Source: Caenorhabditis elegans
Taxonomy: Eukaryota > Nematoda > Chromadorea > Rhabditida > Rhabditidae
Direction of reading: 5' to 3'
Assembly: GCF_000002985.6 (NCBI RefSeq)
Contig: NC_003281.10
Location: 9,548,001-9,612,000, forward strand
Length of the DNA: 64,000 bases
Part shown: piece after piece, positions 34,362-48,389 of the stretch
How positions within the stretch are numbered: the first letter of the stretch is position 1
How the letters are laid out: every line of letters begins with the position of its first letter
Made by a program: the position numbers and the translations under genes
Notes under the pieces: model-generated
Seen by the model: only the letters and a program-made list of their open reading frames with translations
The model's database searches: none
What the model was told of the DNA's origin: nothing

Positions 34362-37300
34362 TGTTTGTCCAATTTAATAGCCTGAAAATGATAAAATGAT
34401 TAATTATAGATAAAAAGGAAAAAAGAAGTGAAAACAATGAGGAATAAAAGTAAAGTACAGGCTGGTTTTTGTAAACAAGTATATAGGTTTGCACTCATAT
34501 GATAAGATAACATTGCTGATGCTACACTGTAGAGCTGGAATTTGAACAATAACAAAAAGTGAGCTATTTGGTTAATACGGAGCAAACTGGGAATGAAATG
34601 AATGAAGTACGTAAGTACCGTATATTCTGTACTTTTCCATGTACTAAAATGTCAAATACAGCACTTCAAAATACGAAACTCGTTGAAAAATAGGTGAAAA
34701 CTGACAAATTGTAAATTTTCGACTGTAAGTAAAAACATTTCAAAATTTTTTGAACGCGGTTCCTATGATTTTTGACCGGGAAAATCAGATTTAGTTTCAT
34801 TGAAAATATTATTCAAACATAAATATCTAAACTAGTCGCTTTATTGCAGAAAAAAACGAGACTGCTCAAGAATCATGAATATCAACTAAAAAAAATAGAC
34901 GAAAAAAAAAATTGAAAGCCATAATAAATTTGCATGCAAAATAAATGAGAATTGAGATCACTTCCGGCTCAAAAGTCTCTAATTCGAATGAGCCCAGAAA
35001 AAATTATCAGGAAATCCTTTTATTGAGAGTGAAACATTTAAAAAATGATGCGAAAGAAATGTAGACCAGAGTTTCAATTAATTTTTGATATTAACAAATT
35101 TGACATCTTTGAGTACATTTTTGAGCACTTTTATTGGTTTTGGGATTAGAATGAAAAACAATCATTTTTCATTAATTTTGTCACCTAATTTTAATTAAAA
35201 CATTTTTAACAGGAATTAATGTCATTTTGAATTAATAGATGTAAAAAAACTGCTCCATTAATTTCATATATTTTCTATTTTGATAGTTTTTTCTTTCATT
35301 TATAATTAGTGCACCGCAATAAAAATTTAAAAGCAATTCGGAATATGGAGAAATTATTCATTCTGTTTTCATTTCTTGGTACTAAAACTGGCAATAATTG
35401 GAACTCTACTCTAAAGGCAAATAGAATTTAAAATTGAAGAAGGAAGAAGAGGTTATTTCTGACCGAACACACGCTATGTGAAATTGATGAAAATGGATGG
35501 ATAAAGGCGGGATGAGAAGAAGAAGAAAAAGAAGGAGCAATGTGTAAAGAAGATGTATATAACAGTGGCCAAAGAAGAAGAAGAAGAGGGTATTTGTTTT
35601 CAAAAGTGGCAAAGATATCTAATTCAAGTGTGTGAGCCGTCTTAAGGGATGCTAGAATATATGACAACAACATCAAAGTTAACAGAACATTTTTTTTGTT
35701 CTTGGAATGTATTCGAATGAAGCCTTCTATATAAAACACAGGGTATTGCAAGAATCATGAAAGGTTTCCAAATCCACGAACACTGAATCCTGACATAATT
35801 TTTTTGTAGTTTTTATTGTTTTTTATTGCACACAAAATCATAAGTTTTTTCTTTGAAAACGACCATCGAGTTGTCAAATTATCGAGCTATGTATGTTTAT
35901 TTGACAATTGGCAACTTTCAGACTATTTTCCAGCTTTTTATCGTATGTTTCAGCATAAGTTAATGGCAATTTCAAATAAATTAAATGATTTTCTATATTT
36001 TCGCACTATTTTTTTAAATTAAAAATGTTTGATGAACTTTTATTATATTTTATTATTTTGAACTCTCAACTTGAAAAATACCTTTTCATTCTGTAATGAT
36101 AAAAAAATACGTAAATATATGGTGACCCAACAAGTCGATTTCTGTTATCAGACTAACTTGAAGAAAACATTATAAAAATAATCATATATGCGAATATACA
36201 GCCATATCTCGGGGTTTGGATAAACAATAATTATATGAAAAAGGTATAATTTGAGGAAAACATCATTTTTTAGAAAAAAGTGCGATTTTTAATCTTTAAG
36301 GTTTTTTGGAAGTTCGAAGGTACATGCAATTATTTAGAATTATATTTTTTTTGAAAATTAAAAAAAAAATAATAATACAATTTTGATTCTAAAAAATTGA
36401 TTTACCAATTGTTTTGAAATTACACTAATTCGAAAATTACCTTCAATAAAAATTATTTTTCCAATTTCCTTTTTTGTAGAAATCACATGAAATGAGTGCC
36501 AATTTGAACATATTTAAAACACTATTTTTTTCAAGTGATCAGAACCCAGCGGAGATTTTTATGGACTTTCTGCTGGCTGACGTTCAGTTTTAAATCTGAA
36601 TTTCCAAGAAAAGTTATCTTTATAAATAATATAATCTAAATCCAAAAAATTCATCCAAAAAACATGCTCCGGTTTCTCTGACAAATCCCAACGGATTAGA
36701 TTCGAGTTTTCTAGTGAAAGCACCAAAAAATGTATGTATTTATGAGTTTTTGTAAATGGCAACAAAGTTTCAAATTTTTTTTGAAAGTAACAAGTGTGGT
36801 GAATACAAAATTTCAAACACTTGGAAAGCATTGGGATAACTGATGTTAATAAATTCTGAGGTATATAATTTTATTTTAATATAATCTTTCGAGATTAAAT
36901 GCTACTTTAATTATATAGTTGTTAATCATATAGTTGCAAAAAAAAATTAAAATAGTTCAATTGCCGAATTCACTTGCAAAAAATCATATCTCCGAATTTT
37001 CGCGTTTTTTGCCAAATATTCCTATTTTTTAATTTTGTTTCTCTAGTATATGATTTTAAACATTTTTCTGCCGAAATTAATTTTTGCTGAAAATTTAAAA
37101 CTAGTTCAAAAATCGATTATTTAACTTTTTTCTGCGGAGAAAAATATGAGAATTGAAAAAAAACTAAAAATAGCCGGGGACCTCAAAAATGTCAGAAATA
37201 TGTAAGAAATAGAGTAGGTTTTTGCGAAATTAAAAAAAAATATGCTAAAAAATTTAGAAAAATTTTACAAACTTTTAAACAGCTATATGTACCTCGTCAT

Positions 37301-38534
37301 TATTCATTTTATATTATATAAGAAAAAAAGGCTGTATTCCAAATTTGAAAAAAAAACCGCAAATTTCAATAAAAAATATAATTCTACACAGTGAAAAAAG
37401 AAGAAAAAATGAATTCCCTTGTTGCAAAATATCGCAGTTTTCACCACCAATTTGTGATGCATTGAATGATTAAATTGACTCAATTAGCGTAATTTAGTTT
37501 ACTACTCCCGACAACGAATACTTTTCGCATCAACAATTAGTAGAATTCAATTTTTTGTCACGAATTTCCATGAATAACATTTTTTTTCTTCAATTTTTCA
37601 AATAATAAATAAAACACTAGTAGTCATCCATCCGCTTTTAATTAAAATACTCAAGCTTCAAAGAATCAGCATAAGCTCTCAAAATGATATTAAAATTTAT
37701 CTTGGAAATTCGTGAATTGGCAAAAATAATACGAATGAAAAATAAAACTAATTATTTTTGTGCATCGACACAAATTGCTCTTTTTGTTCTGCTCATAATA
37801 CTATAGAATAACAAAAACAATTTTTTCAGTTTTTTGCAAAAAAAAGCAAAAAAAGAAGAGCTCAATAAACTGAAAGTGGAGAGTAAAATGGAGAAAAAAC
37901 AAAAAAAAACATGCTTCTGATATTACATTTTTGGAGCAATTTTGAAATTTTAATTTTTCATGAGCTTAAAATCTTGGCTCCAGAATTCTAGAATATTCCA
38001 CGAAATCATTTTCCGCATCCAACAAACTTCCCCGAATACTAAATCTGCCACCCTGTTCGGTGATGAAATTTAAAATGAGTGAAAAAGGACACAAAAAGGA
38101 TGGGAATGCGTGTGTGGGGTGCCGGGTGGTGGGGTGAGAATGAATAATGAAAGAGGGTGAAAGGGGAGTGGGAGAAGCTCAGGGCTCTGGCTCTTTGGGT
38201 CAATACCCACTCGTTGTCCAGTGTCTCTCGTATCCCCATGGAGATACATGTTGTTGTTCGGTTATTTAAATTGAAGGATAAGGGGTCTGGATTAGAGAAG
38301 AAGGGGGAAACGCAGTGATTATGAGATCTACTTCAAAGTTTACTTCGGAATATGATTTAGGATTGTGGGTTATTTCAAGCTGTTTTTAACTGATTTTTGA
38401 AAAAAAGTTAGGGATATTCACGGGTAAACAACAAGACAGTTTGGAAATTACTTTAAGGAAACAATTTTTTTCAAAAAAAAACCCCGAAAACTATTCAGAA
38501 TACTGGCATATTCATAATAGTTTAAACAATTTCA

Positions 38535-38569
<35 letters not shown>

Positions 38570-38712
38570 TCGGGTTTTTCTTTGTAGCTCACCAATGTAC
38601 CTCTCGAGTTGTTTTTAATAGTTTAAAGTTTTATTACACCGCACGAATCGAAAGTGAACAAAATTATTATAAAACAGTCAAAAATGAAGTAGAAATACAA
38701 ATCAAAACAAAA
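34362..38712. other. 4.3-kb region without a recognisable gene
   Basis: Mostly A/T-rich, full of A and T runs. Purine tracts (GAAGAAGAAG) at 35430-35590 produce long but low-complexity antisense frames. A G-rich island at 38095-38300 (GGGGTGCCGGGTGGTGGGGTG) ends with the 18-bp palindrome GTATCCCCATGGAGATAC. A(n)/(TA)n microsatellite at 38536-38568. No splice-supported frame on either strand. Confidence 0.5.
38536..38568. repeat. poly(A) followed by (TA)n
   Basis: About 18 A then ATATATATATATATATA. Simple sequence. Confidence 0.85.
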
Positions 38713-41700
38713 TTAAAGTTTGCTTGTCATTGGCTTCAAATACTTTTCAACATGAGGAAGATTTCTCTCATTGAGTGGGCTCATTTGAGCCCATTTGTAC
38801 AGATTCTCATATACATGTCCATCACGGCGACCGAGTACCTGAAAATAATATTTTTGTCCCATTAGAATTCGGAATTCGGCAAAACTCACTGAACGAAGCT
38901 CTCGATCACAAATATCAAATGAGTCGACAATTGAAACAGCATTGCGGCGAGTTTTTCTCATTGAATCGTAGATTTGATGTCGAATTTGTTGGACATCCGA
39001 TTCGGAAAGATATCCATTAGCTGTCAAATCAGCCGACATTTCAATAAGTTCATAAGAGAGATAGAGTTCAGCAAGTGTTGTAAGTACATCATGAACTGCT
39101 TCATCACTAACTTCCTGCACACTTTTCACGAAACCACGGGCGATAAACAACTTTGTATGAGCACGAGCAGCCTGAAATGGAATTTTGTTTAATTGAAAAT
39201 GTTGTGAGTTTTGGAATTGATTGAATGGGGATCTTTTGTTATGCCCATTTTGGAATCACCACGAAAAACTGAACTAGCAATCGATTCCCTCCGCTCACTT
39301 TCGAACCAATCAGCGTCTTCGAACTTCGCAAATAGCTAATTGATCACCTTTTGGAGGAATTTCGAATAAAGATTCTTCGCCAACATCAGAAAAGTGTCAT
39401 TTTTTATTTTGTTTCGTTTTTGAAATCCTGACTATTTAAAATATCCCCGGTGCTCAAAGGTTTATATCAGAATGTTACAAAATCTTGCATGAGCTATAAA
39501 AAACCTCATATTTGTAATCATCGAGTATAACTTTTACTCCCACGAAAATCATAAATTCTTGGCCTCAATTTTCTTTCCAGGTATACCCAGAGTTCTCACA
39601 CTTTATCAAAAATAATACAAACCTTAGTCCAGTCAACTGAATGATTTGCAAAAGCATAATCTCTCTCGATTCCCTGTTTCTCTTCTTCAATCATTTGACG
39701 ATAAGCATGCATTACACGATGACGTGCAATGTGCTCGAAGTGGCTGAGCATCTTTGCGAACTTATCTGGAATCATATAATGACAAAACACTTTTCATATT
39801 CATAACGAGGGTGTATGTTCTTTGATTTTTCAGTATTTAAGTTAGGTAAGAGAAACCCGAAAATTTGAAAATAAAAAACAAGGCGGCGAGTCGGAAAACG
39901 TTGAAATTTTGAAAATTATTATCCAATTGAACAAAAAATTATTGCAAACTTCAAAAAAGTATAAAAACCTTTGAACTTTTGTTTGTGAAAAAATTGGGAA
40001 ATGTTCCAAATTTAAAAAAATTTCAGGTGACTTGTACATTTCTGTTTCCAGTTGTATTTCAAGAAAATCTTTAAAAATAAAATCTGTATCTTTTTCCCCA
40101 ACACAAACCATTAGTCTCGGTAATGTCCGGTTTTACAAGATATGCAACCAATGGTGCCATTTCTTCTCCCTTTTCGGCTTTTGCCGCCGCTTTCATTAGG
40201 TACTTGGACAGCTGCAGTAGCATTACCATGTTTTCTCCTTCATATGTGCATGCACCAACCGAGCAAGCTGCAAAACCATTTTAATTGCACGTTTTGACAT
40301 TTTACTCACTAATTAGATGTTTGACATATAGGATACAACGCCCACGAGTTTCTATAGACATAGAGAATAGTCAGAATATGTACAACTGTCTACGTAAGCT
40401 GATTAGATGTATATTTAGAAAATATGTCAAAATAATGTGGCTTTCTGATATGAAGACTTAGGAAAGTACGGGAAAAATTAAATTAAAAGTAACCAACCAA
40501 AAAAAGAAATATTGAAAATATCAAAAATTGATTTTTGGTCCAAAAAAAACAACTGTTTTCAAAAATTAATTGTTTTCGGTGAAACTCGAATTGGTTTAGG
40601 TGTTTAAAAAATCATTTTTATCAAAAGTTTTGACAATTTGCAAAATTGTCGAGAAGTTGTGTTTCTGTCAAAAAATTGACACCTAAAATTAAGCAGCAAC
40701 TAACTATACAAAGTCGGTAAATAACTGGCATCCGAATATCCATGTCCACCACATGCTTGTCTTGCTTGATCAATTGATTGAGATGCTTGATGAGTTACAA
40801 CTGCCTTGAGTCCACAGGAAAGAGCATGCAAATCAGCAAGAACATCAGAGTTTCCATGTGAAAGTTGTTTAATACAGTTTTCAGTCATTTGACGAACAGT
40901 TGCAGCTGCCGTGTTAAAAGCAAAACAACGAGCAAGTCCCGGGAAAATACGATACTGTTGAGTTTGATAATCGAGAATTTGAACTTCTTGTGTTCCTGGC
41001 TTAATCTCTCCTTGTCTACGAACAGCTGAATATCGAATTGAAATAGCCATTGCCATTGCAAGATAATATGCTTGATGATAAATCATTTCAGATCTCATAT
41101 ATAACATTGTAGTATATCCGACTTTTGGATGAGATGGAGCCGTGTAGAGCCCTTCTTTTGATACTTTACTGTGCTTCATAAGCATATTGCGTCTTGGAAT
41201 ACGGTAGTTGTCAAAGGCCAAAAATCCGTTATCGACACAGTTCACTCCCATTTTAGTTCCAATATCTCCAACACGTACTCCAGACATTACAGAATAGGAA
41301 TTACGGTCACGAATTGGGACGAAGAATGGATGAAGCCCATAGTTTTTGGTGTCAATAATCAAGTTTGCAACAAGGACGACATGTGTACAACTGGTTCCAA
41401 GACCTCCAGGCCACCTGAAAAAATATATCTTTTAAATCGGCATTGCTTTGATTTTGTTAAAGAAAAAGCGACAATAATTTTGTAGTCGCCCAAAAAAATC
41501 TTTCTTCAAGTTGTATATTTGTATTATGTCTTAATTATTTATACTAGAACATTGCAAATTTTTTGGAGTTGAAGAGTTTTCAAAAATATGTTGAAACTTC
41601 TTTGTTTGGAAACTACGAAACATTTACACTTTTTTTTGTAATATTTTTCATAGTCTACAGTAAACTAAAATATTCAACAAATTCTTGATAATAAATACTT

Positions 41701-44183
41701 CTACGATATCAACTACCTACCATTTTGTGGCCGTTGTAGTTGGCGTATGAATGATAAATTCTTCCGTTAGCTTATCGTAAGTGGCTGTAGTTTCGATGGC
41801 TCCGAGATTGGTTCCTGTAAACTTTTGATGACATTGCAATTCCTATTTAGCGTACTATGAACTTTTGATTTTAAATATAGCTGTAAAAAATTGAGTTTTC
41901 AAAATTTCTAATTTCAAACTAGGTTCTGAAAAAGATAGTTTGCATTTCAAATTTTCTGGTACTTTGGTGTAGGTTCCCAAGTTTGACCCAAATCTTGCCA
42001 AACTTTCTTCCAAAATTTCTTGTATCATAAATCTAATATAAACAGCATCATAGATGAAGTTTTGCCAAAGTCCTGCCCAACGCTTGTTACCAAATTTTTG
42101 CCAAATTTTAGGCAAAAAGTTGGCGCGAAATGCCGAGGATGTAGGTACAAAAAACTAGACACCAAGCGATTGGTTAAAAAATATTTTTAAAATATTTACA
42201 TTTGAACCCTGATTTGCTTGGCAATCATGATTACTTCGGAATTAGTTACTTGATTCTACCCGCTTAAAATAATAAAAAATATATACAAATTATTTTCCAC
42301 TTTCAACTTTCCCACTCCATTTCCTAAATATGTCTTATCAAAATAATCATTAATCATTCAACAAATTCTAGCCATATTTCACGTGTCACAGATTACTTGC
42401 GAAACATGCATTTTCGGTGATAAAATGTTGCAATACCCTTTTCCGGAGGGGGAGACCCCCGGTTCTTATCAGTAATTTATAAGCAGGTGTTCTGCAGAAA
42501 CTCTTCTTTGAACAGTGTAGCATGATCGAACGGATTACTTCACTTACCGTGTCCGAGTTCCGTTTGGGCATAAGTTCCAATGATCTTGCCCTGAAGTGCA
42601 TCCATCAGCCACCACTCCTGAAAGTGCAATTGATTAATAGTTTAATTCGATAAATGATGGGTTTTTCAATACTTTAAAGTATGTTTCAAAGCTTTTTCAA
42701 ACATTTTCCAAAGTCATTTAACATACAGTTTGCTCATCGTCGGCTTGATTTTGAATAGTTGGCACAAACATCAAGTTATGAAGAGCCAATGGAAATCCTT
42801 CAATGCCCATTACATCTCGAATGATAACCAACATATCGAGATTATTGGTGAAATCAGCAAACTCGCCCACAGATTCCATGAGGTTTTTCAGCTGAAATTT
42901 TAAGAACTAGACTATTGTTTAAAAATTCGGTGGAGATGCGCTTGTCAATGAAAAATTTTTTGATGACGTATTAAGAATTATAGAATTGCCAAAAATAGTT
43001 GAAAGACTCAACTATGTAAACATGAAGTACATATAACAATAGATTTTTTGGTGCTCTTAATAATAATTTGAGAATATCGAAAAAGCGTTTCTTCATTCAA
43101 AAATAGCTGGTTTTCCAGCCGAAGCAATTAGAAAATCGCTCAAAATTGCCAGACGATTGGAAATTTCTTACAAGTTATCAAACAAATTTTCCAACAATTT
43201 TAAATTTTTAGACAATTTTTGAGCGTTTTTCCATTTGTTTCATCTAAAATTTAAGCTATTATCAAATAAAGAAAACATTTTCTATATTCTTTCTACATTT
43301 AACTTGGCAATTGCCGTCGGCTTAAAATAAAGTGCCAATTTCTAACCTTCCTGCTGACATCCTCCATTCTCTCGGCTCTTGTCCTATGAGCACCTGGAAG
43401 AGCATCAAATAAATGCCACCGCTTGGTTACTTCATCTCTCAATTCTCGAATTCTTTTCAGTGCATCTTCTCCTCCATGGAACACGGCGGCAAGAGCATCA
43501 GTATCGAATGTTCTACAAATATCTCAAACTTTAATTAGTGACGTTTAGTTATGTACTATCAAATTTGATATTGTTTAAGCCATCCACGTCATTTTCATTG
43601 AATTAATCGTAAATAAACTTGACGACTGATAAAATTGAAAAATAAAAAAGTTATTACCATTGAAATGACGAGTTCTAATTTTTTGAACCAGGTTTGCTAA
43701 AATAAATAGGAAAAACCATAATTTGCAGAGTAAAGAATGATATGGTTAATTACCGAATTGAGAAAAAAACAAAAGTGGTGAAACTTCGAATTGGAAATTA
43801 TGGGAATTTCCTCGAAACTGCGAGCAAAAAGGCAAAGTGGCAAGTGCAGCTTGGCACTCATCCTTTGAGACAGTTTTTGAGCAACGTCTCTAAGCTTCAA
43901 CTCTCATAAAATTAGATTTCAGAAAGTTAAAATATTTTGCTACATTTCTACATAAATATTCAATAAAAATTTTGGCTCAACAATAAGAAAAGGAGATTTA
44001 TGGAGCCTCGAAAATCTCAGGTTGAAATGATGACATTATGAAATTTAAAATTTAATAGTAACATTAGGAATTATTTTCAGCAAATATAATCCCTTTAAGG
44101 ATATTTTTTAAAAGTTACGCTTTAAATCTTTCATCAGTCAAATCTTGATTGTCTCCATCTTGAATCAACTTATTCAGCGGCAT
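38713..44183 (-). CDS. peroxisomal acyl-CoA oxidase (659 aa)
   Basis: Flavoenzyme of the first step of peroxisomal beta-oxidation (acyl-CoA to trans-2-enoyl-CoA plus H2O2); worm paralogs shorten ascaroside side chains. Exons 44183-44119, 43512-43347, 42891-42727, 42617-42548, 41814-41721, 41414-40705, 40267-40109, 39765-39623, 39171-38890, 38838-38713 (TAA): exactly 660 codons. N-terminus MPLNKLIQDGDNQDLTDERF leads into ATFDTDALAAVFHGGEDAL. IIGTYAQTELGHG and KWWPGGLGTSCTHVV are the FAD/acyl-CoA dehydrogenase-like core; QACGGHGYSDASYLP and CTYEGENMVMLLQ carry the family's catalytic Glu. The C-terminus is SKL, a perfect type-1 peroxisomal signal. Full family length. I take this to be C48B4.1 (an acox-1 series gene, perhaps acox-1.5; name not certain). 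Confidence 0.93.
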
Positions 44184-45142
44184 CTCTTTTTTCTGTAACA
44201 CGAATAAACTGATTAGTGTGTTTCAAACTGGAAAGTGAATGAAGACAAAAAGAAGATAGCGATAAATCATGCTCTCTTCTATCAGTATTTATAGAGCGGA
44301 AAACCCATCGAGAGAATTGGAAAACCCGGAGATGAACAGAGCACAATGAGAATGGAAGGAGGTGACGTAGTTGGGTATAGAGAGTTGGAAACAGCATTAG
44401 AGATGAGAAGAACATGGGAATAGGAAACATGAAAAATGTGGTCAAAGATTAAAAAATTAGACGTCCATGAAATACAGTTTATTCCTATTTGCACACTACA
44501 TCGTGTTGCGTTATTTTTGAATGACTGATTTTTAATAATTTCTTGAACTGTAGTCCCTGAAATTTTTATAAAATAAAACAATTGGAGCTCTGAAAAATTC
44601 CAACCTGTTAAACTATGGTAGATAGTATTATATATCTACTCTAATTTTCTTTCTTTGAAATTTTATGGGTGACAACTGCCGCTCGGCTTAATTATTTTCG
44701 ACAAATTCAAATTGCCAAAAATTTCCAATTTCCGAAAATATTGAAAAAGAATTTTCATAACAAAAAACACTTACAACTCTATTTTTATAAATATATTTTA
44801 TCAAATTTCCTTACTTTTTTTCGGTTCTCCTAGGACCGGTAATTTCTAGAAATATGAGGCGTTGCATTTGTAGTTTGAAGATTAAAATTTTAAAAATTTT
44901 GAAATTTCCAAAATATTTCAAAACTAGAATTTACCGAAAATGCTCAATTTTGTCCGTACTTTGTAATTTGTGTTGTACTCTAACCCGCATTGAGCAGGAT
45001 TAATTTAAAATTTCCATCGACAAGTGTACTATATTGAAAAAAATTGATATATATGTTTTTCTTACTATATATTTTTATTTTCTGCTTCCTCATTAATATT
45101 TCTATTTCTTAATCAATTTCAGTTAGTAAAGATTTATTCAAA
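44184..45142. other. acox 5' region and rhomboid 3' flank
   Basis: The acox ATG is preceded by GTGTTACAG 9 nt upstream, a possible trans-splice site. The rest is AT-rich; frames at 44170-44580 are antisense low-complexity. Nothing else seen. Confidence 0.5.
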
Positions 45143-48029
45143 TTAATGAAGCATACTGGGTGCAGCAATAAGAGTAATACAAATGGCGATAAAGAATCCA
45201 GAAAGTACAAGGGACACCCAAAAAGAAACAGTATAAAATCGTGATGGTTTGGATCCACGGAATAAAATGAATGTGAACAGAATTCCGGCGACAAGGCCTC
45301 CAAGATGACCATACATTGACACCTGGAAAAATTAAACGATGACACGGAATCTTTTCAGATTTATAAATATATATATATATATAAACCCCTAATTAGGGGT
45401 TTTTTTTTTTGGAAAATTGACATTTGGTGGCTTTGCTCTAAAATATGAACCTAATTTGGAAGTTGGCTGGGCATGGCTTAAATGAATTCAAATTTTGCCT
45501 TACAAAGGTACCTTCTATTGTTAAGCACCTAACAAATGTTTACTCTAAGAAGCTTAAAGAATTGATACTTCCTATTATTCCGTCTCTTCTTCTGCCTTAT
45601 CTATGAATCACTCCAAAAGTTGCAAACAAAAATTCTTATAATTCTCAAATCGAAACTTTTTGCGAAATACGTGAGTTCTAGAACTAATTCCCCATAGTGT
45701 AGTACCCCGGAATTCGGAACAAGCTTTGTTCCGTTTTCTGCGTTTTTCGGATTTATCATTTCCTTTTCGAGTATGACATTGATTTATCTATTCAGTTTTG
45801 TGAGAACATTTTGTTATCAAAGTTTTCTATTTTCAAAAGATGAACTATGCATCATACTCACCATCACTTTACTTTGAAAGGTTATATCTCTGTTCATTTC
45901 GAAGTTATCAATAAATAATCAACTACAAATCGATAGAAAAAGAAATAATAAATATGTTGTCAGTTGACAGTTTTTGTATAAAACAAACGACAACTGAGAT
46001 ATGAGCTGTCAAAGTTGAACAATTAAATGCAACACTAATTATTGTAATTCTAACTTTAAATTTACGATATTGGATATTAAGTATTTATTTTATTTCCGCG
46101 TATTTTAGTTTCATACAGTTAAAAAAAGTTTACTTCAAAAACTCACTACATCGTTTAATGAAATTTGAAATTTAGAAACAAAGTTTCAAACCATAAACTT
46201 TCAAGTTTAAATCACATGTAGTTCTTACTTTATCAATTCTGGGAGCAAAGAATCGTTGATAAACTGCCAAAACGTAGTCAAGTGCCGCAAAAACAATAAG
46301 AATTGGCAATCGACATGTTGCATTCTCCATCTCTTTAAAATTTGTTGCAATTGTTGTAATGTGTGATGCAATGAGAGAAAACGAGCCCGCTGCTCCTCCA
46401 CAAAGGAATACAGTTGGATCAAGAGCCAGGGATAGAATTGAACCTAAAATAGACATTATTCGAAATGGTAGGCAGTTCCATTTTTCATTAAAAAGTTTCA
46501 CAAAACAATAATGTCTTGAACTTTTAATTTTTGGCAATTTCAATAGTTTTTTGTATTTGACCCAATATTGATAATAGGCAAACTGTCCTTTTTTATTTTA
46601 TGCCTTCATTTAAAAAAAACCTGGAAAACCTACCAAAAAGTACACCCATAAAATACAAAATATAAATTCTCCATCGATGAACCAACTCTAATGGAACTCC
46701 AATTGCCAACTGAATGAGAATGTTGAAAATGATGTGAAAAATTCTGTAATTTTTCTGTGAACTTTACTACATTTTTGACGATAATTCTACAGCTTCTTAA
46801 TGGTCTTTGTCAGAAATTTAAAAACTTTTAAAAACTAGACTTACCCAACATTGATTAGACAATAAGTGAAAAGTCTCCAAAGCTCTGGTAAATGATATTG
46901 AGAAACAATAAGTGGAGACATCGTAGGAATTGGACCAGAAAGCCAAACACCTTCAGATGAATCGACAACGTAATAGAGATAGAAAGCGAGTTGAACGATA
47001 GAGAGAAATATTAGAAAAATAGGTGGTGGAACACATTTATAGCGTTGAAGTTCACTGAATACGTGAATTCTTTGATTCTTTGGGGTTACTGTCAGAGCCG
47101 CTCTGAAGAGATATTCCCGTAGACGATATCCTTTGCATTTGCTCATCTGTAAAGGGCAAGGTTAGGAGGCGGTTTTTTTTGTTGCTAAAACCTACCAAAT
47201 AACAGAAATCAGCAAAATCGACAGGTTTTCCTTCACGCATCTCCAAGTACAAGGACATCTTTTGGAGTTCGTAATGATCAAATCCAAATGAATATGTACT
47301 ATCACGAATTGTCTTTTGCATTTCTTCGCATTGAATAAGACCATCGTGATCGGTGTCGAACTGTTAAAGATAAAGTGAATCATTGTAAAAACAGGAAAAA
47401 AAGGCCAAAAATTTCTAGAGGATTCTTGATCAAGACATGTTTCACTTGAAATTCAGCCCAAACTGATAAGAAAATAAATCTGAAACTCTAAAAACTCACA
47501 GCTCTAAAAATCCTGATCCAAGAAGAAGCTTCAATATCATTAACAGGAGCAGATTCTCTCCATTTATCATCCATTTTAAGACTTCCTATTCTTATAATAT
47601 GAATATATCGTTGTTCTTCGTCTTCGTCTTCTTTTTTACCGTTTGAATGAAATGACGAATTCTGAAAGAACATGATGAATCAGATTGGTTAGTTACCTGA
47701 TCATATTGCCACGTCTGATGTTTATTGGATTAAAAACAGGTAGCACTCGAAACATAAAATGGAGGAAAAAAGTGCGTTGTGCCAACGCAGTTTCGAAACG
47801 GTTTTCCAAATCGATCCAATCGCATAATTGAGATTTTGCGGGTGCGTGCGCGGGATTAACCGACAAAACAGTCTCACCGGTTATGGTTGAGGTTTTTGGT
47901 GGTTTTAAAAAGAATCGAAAAACGAAGCAGTAGTAATATACATTTTTGATGAGAACGTAAGAGACGAAAAAGAAGGAAAGAGAAAGCTACATAAGTATCC
48001 AAGCAACGGAATAAATATATACTCACCAT
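45143..48029 (-). CDS. rom-2: EF-hand rhomboid, catalytic Ser replaced (378 aa)
   Basis: Rhomboid-family multi-span protein. Exons 48029-48027 (ATG only), 47661-47500, 47360-47196, 47146-46845, 46743-46634, 46443-46229, 45322-45143 (TAA). An N-terminal EF-hand loop, DTDHDGLIQCEE, sits before the membrane domain, as in Drosophila RHBDL4-type members. The fold marks are present: ELWRLFTYCL (WR loop), HIIFNILIQLAIG in TM2 (His and Asn of the oxyanion site) and YGHLGGLVAG with the TM6 catalytic His. But the TM4 active-site motif GxSG reads CGGAAGSFSLIASH, so the nucleophile is Ala. It is probably a pseudoprotease. If the one-codon first exon is wrong, translation could start at the internal Met of MDDKWRES. 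I take it as C48B4.2. Confidence 0.88.
45362..45405. repeat. (TA)n and 20-bp palindrome in rom-2 intron
   Basis: ATATATATATATATATA followed by AAACCCCTAATTAGGGGTTT, a perfect inverted repeat, then a T run. In the intron 45323-46228. Confidence 0.7.
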
Positions 48030-48389
48030 TGCAACAAACGAGTACAGAAAGAGACGATAACAATTGAAATGCTCATCTAAAAGACGAACACTTCGTAATT
48101 TTGATTTATAGACAAAAAGAGAGGAGGAGAATGTTCAAAACATTTGTAATCGCTTGAAAACAATGCGTAGAGAGCATGACATTTTTCGAATTTTTTCCAA
48201 ATATTTTTTAAAAATGTTTTTAACTTCCTCTATTAGTTTTGCAGTCTAGATTTATTTTCAATTGGATGCAGTAGTTCGCGGCAATAGCGTCCCGGATTTT
48301 CTACAAAAAGAGCCAGTGGAGCCTGACATTTTTCATTGGAATTTATTGATAAATTTAGAAAAAATATTTTTCTTATATGAAAACAACCT

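Noticed and set aside
35406-35751. Two overlapping minus-strand frames rich in Leu/Ser/Phe
   Set aside because: They are the antisense of GAAGAAGAAG purine tracts; no splice sites or plausible domain.
38039-38239. 66-codon minus frame MGIRETLDNEWVLTQR...
   Set aside because: Antisense of the G-rich island, His/Phe/Pro-biased, no start context or partner exon.
43697-43900. First exon for the acyl-CoA oxidase (MSAKLHLPLCLF...)
   Set aside because: Phase does not fit the exon at 43512 and the sequence is not oxidase-like; the exon at 44183-44119 fits phase and family exactly.
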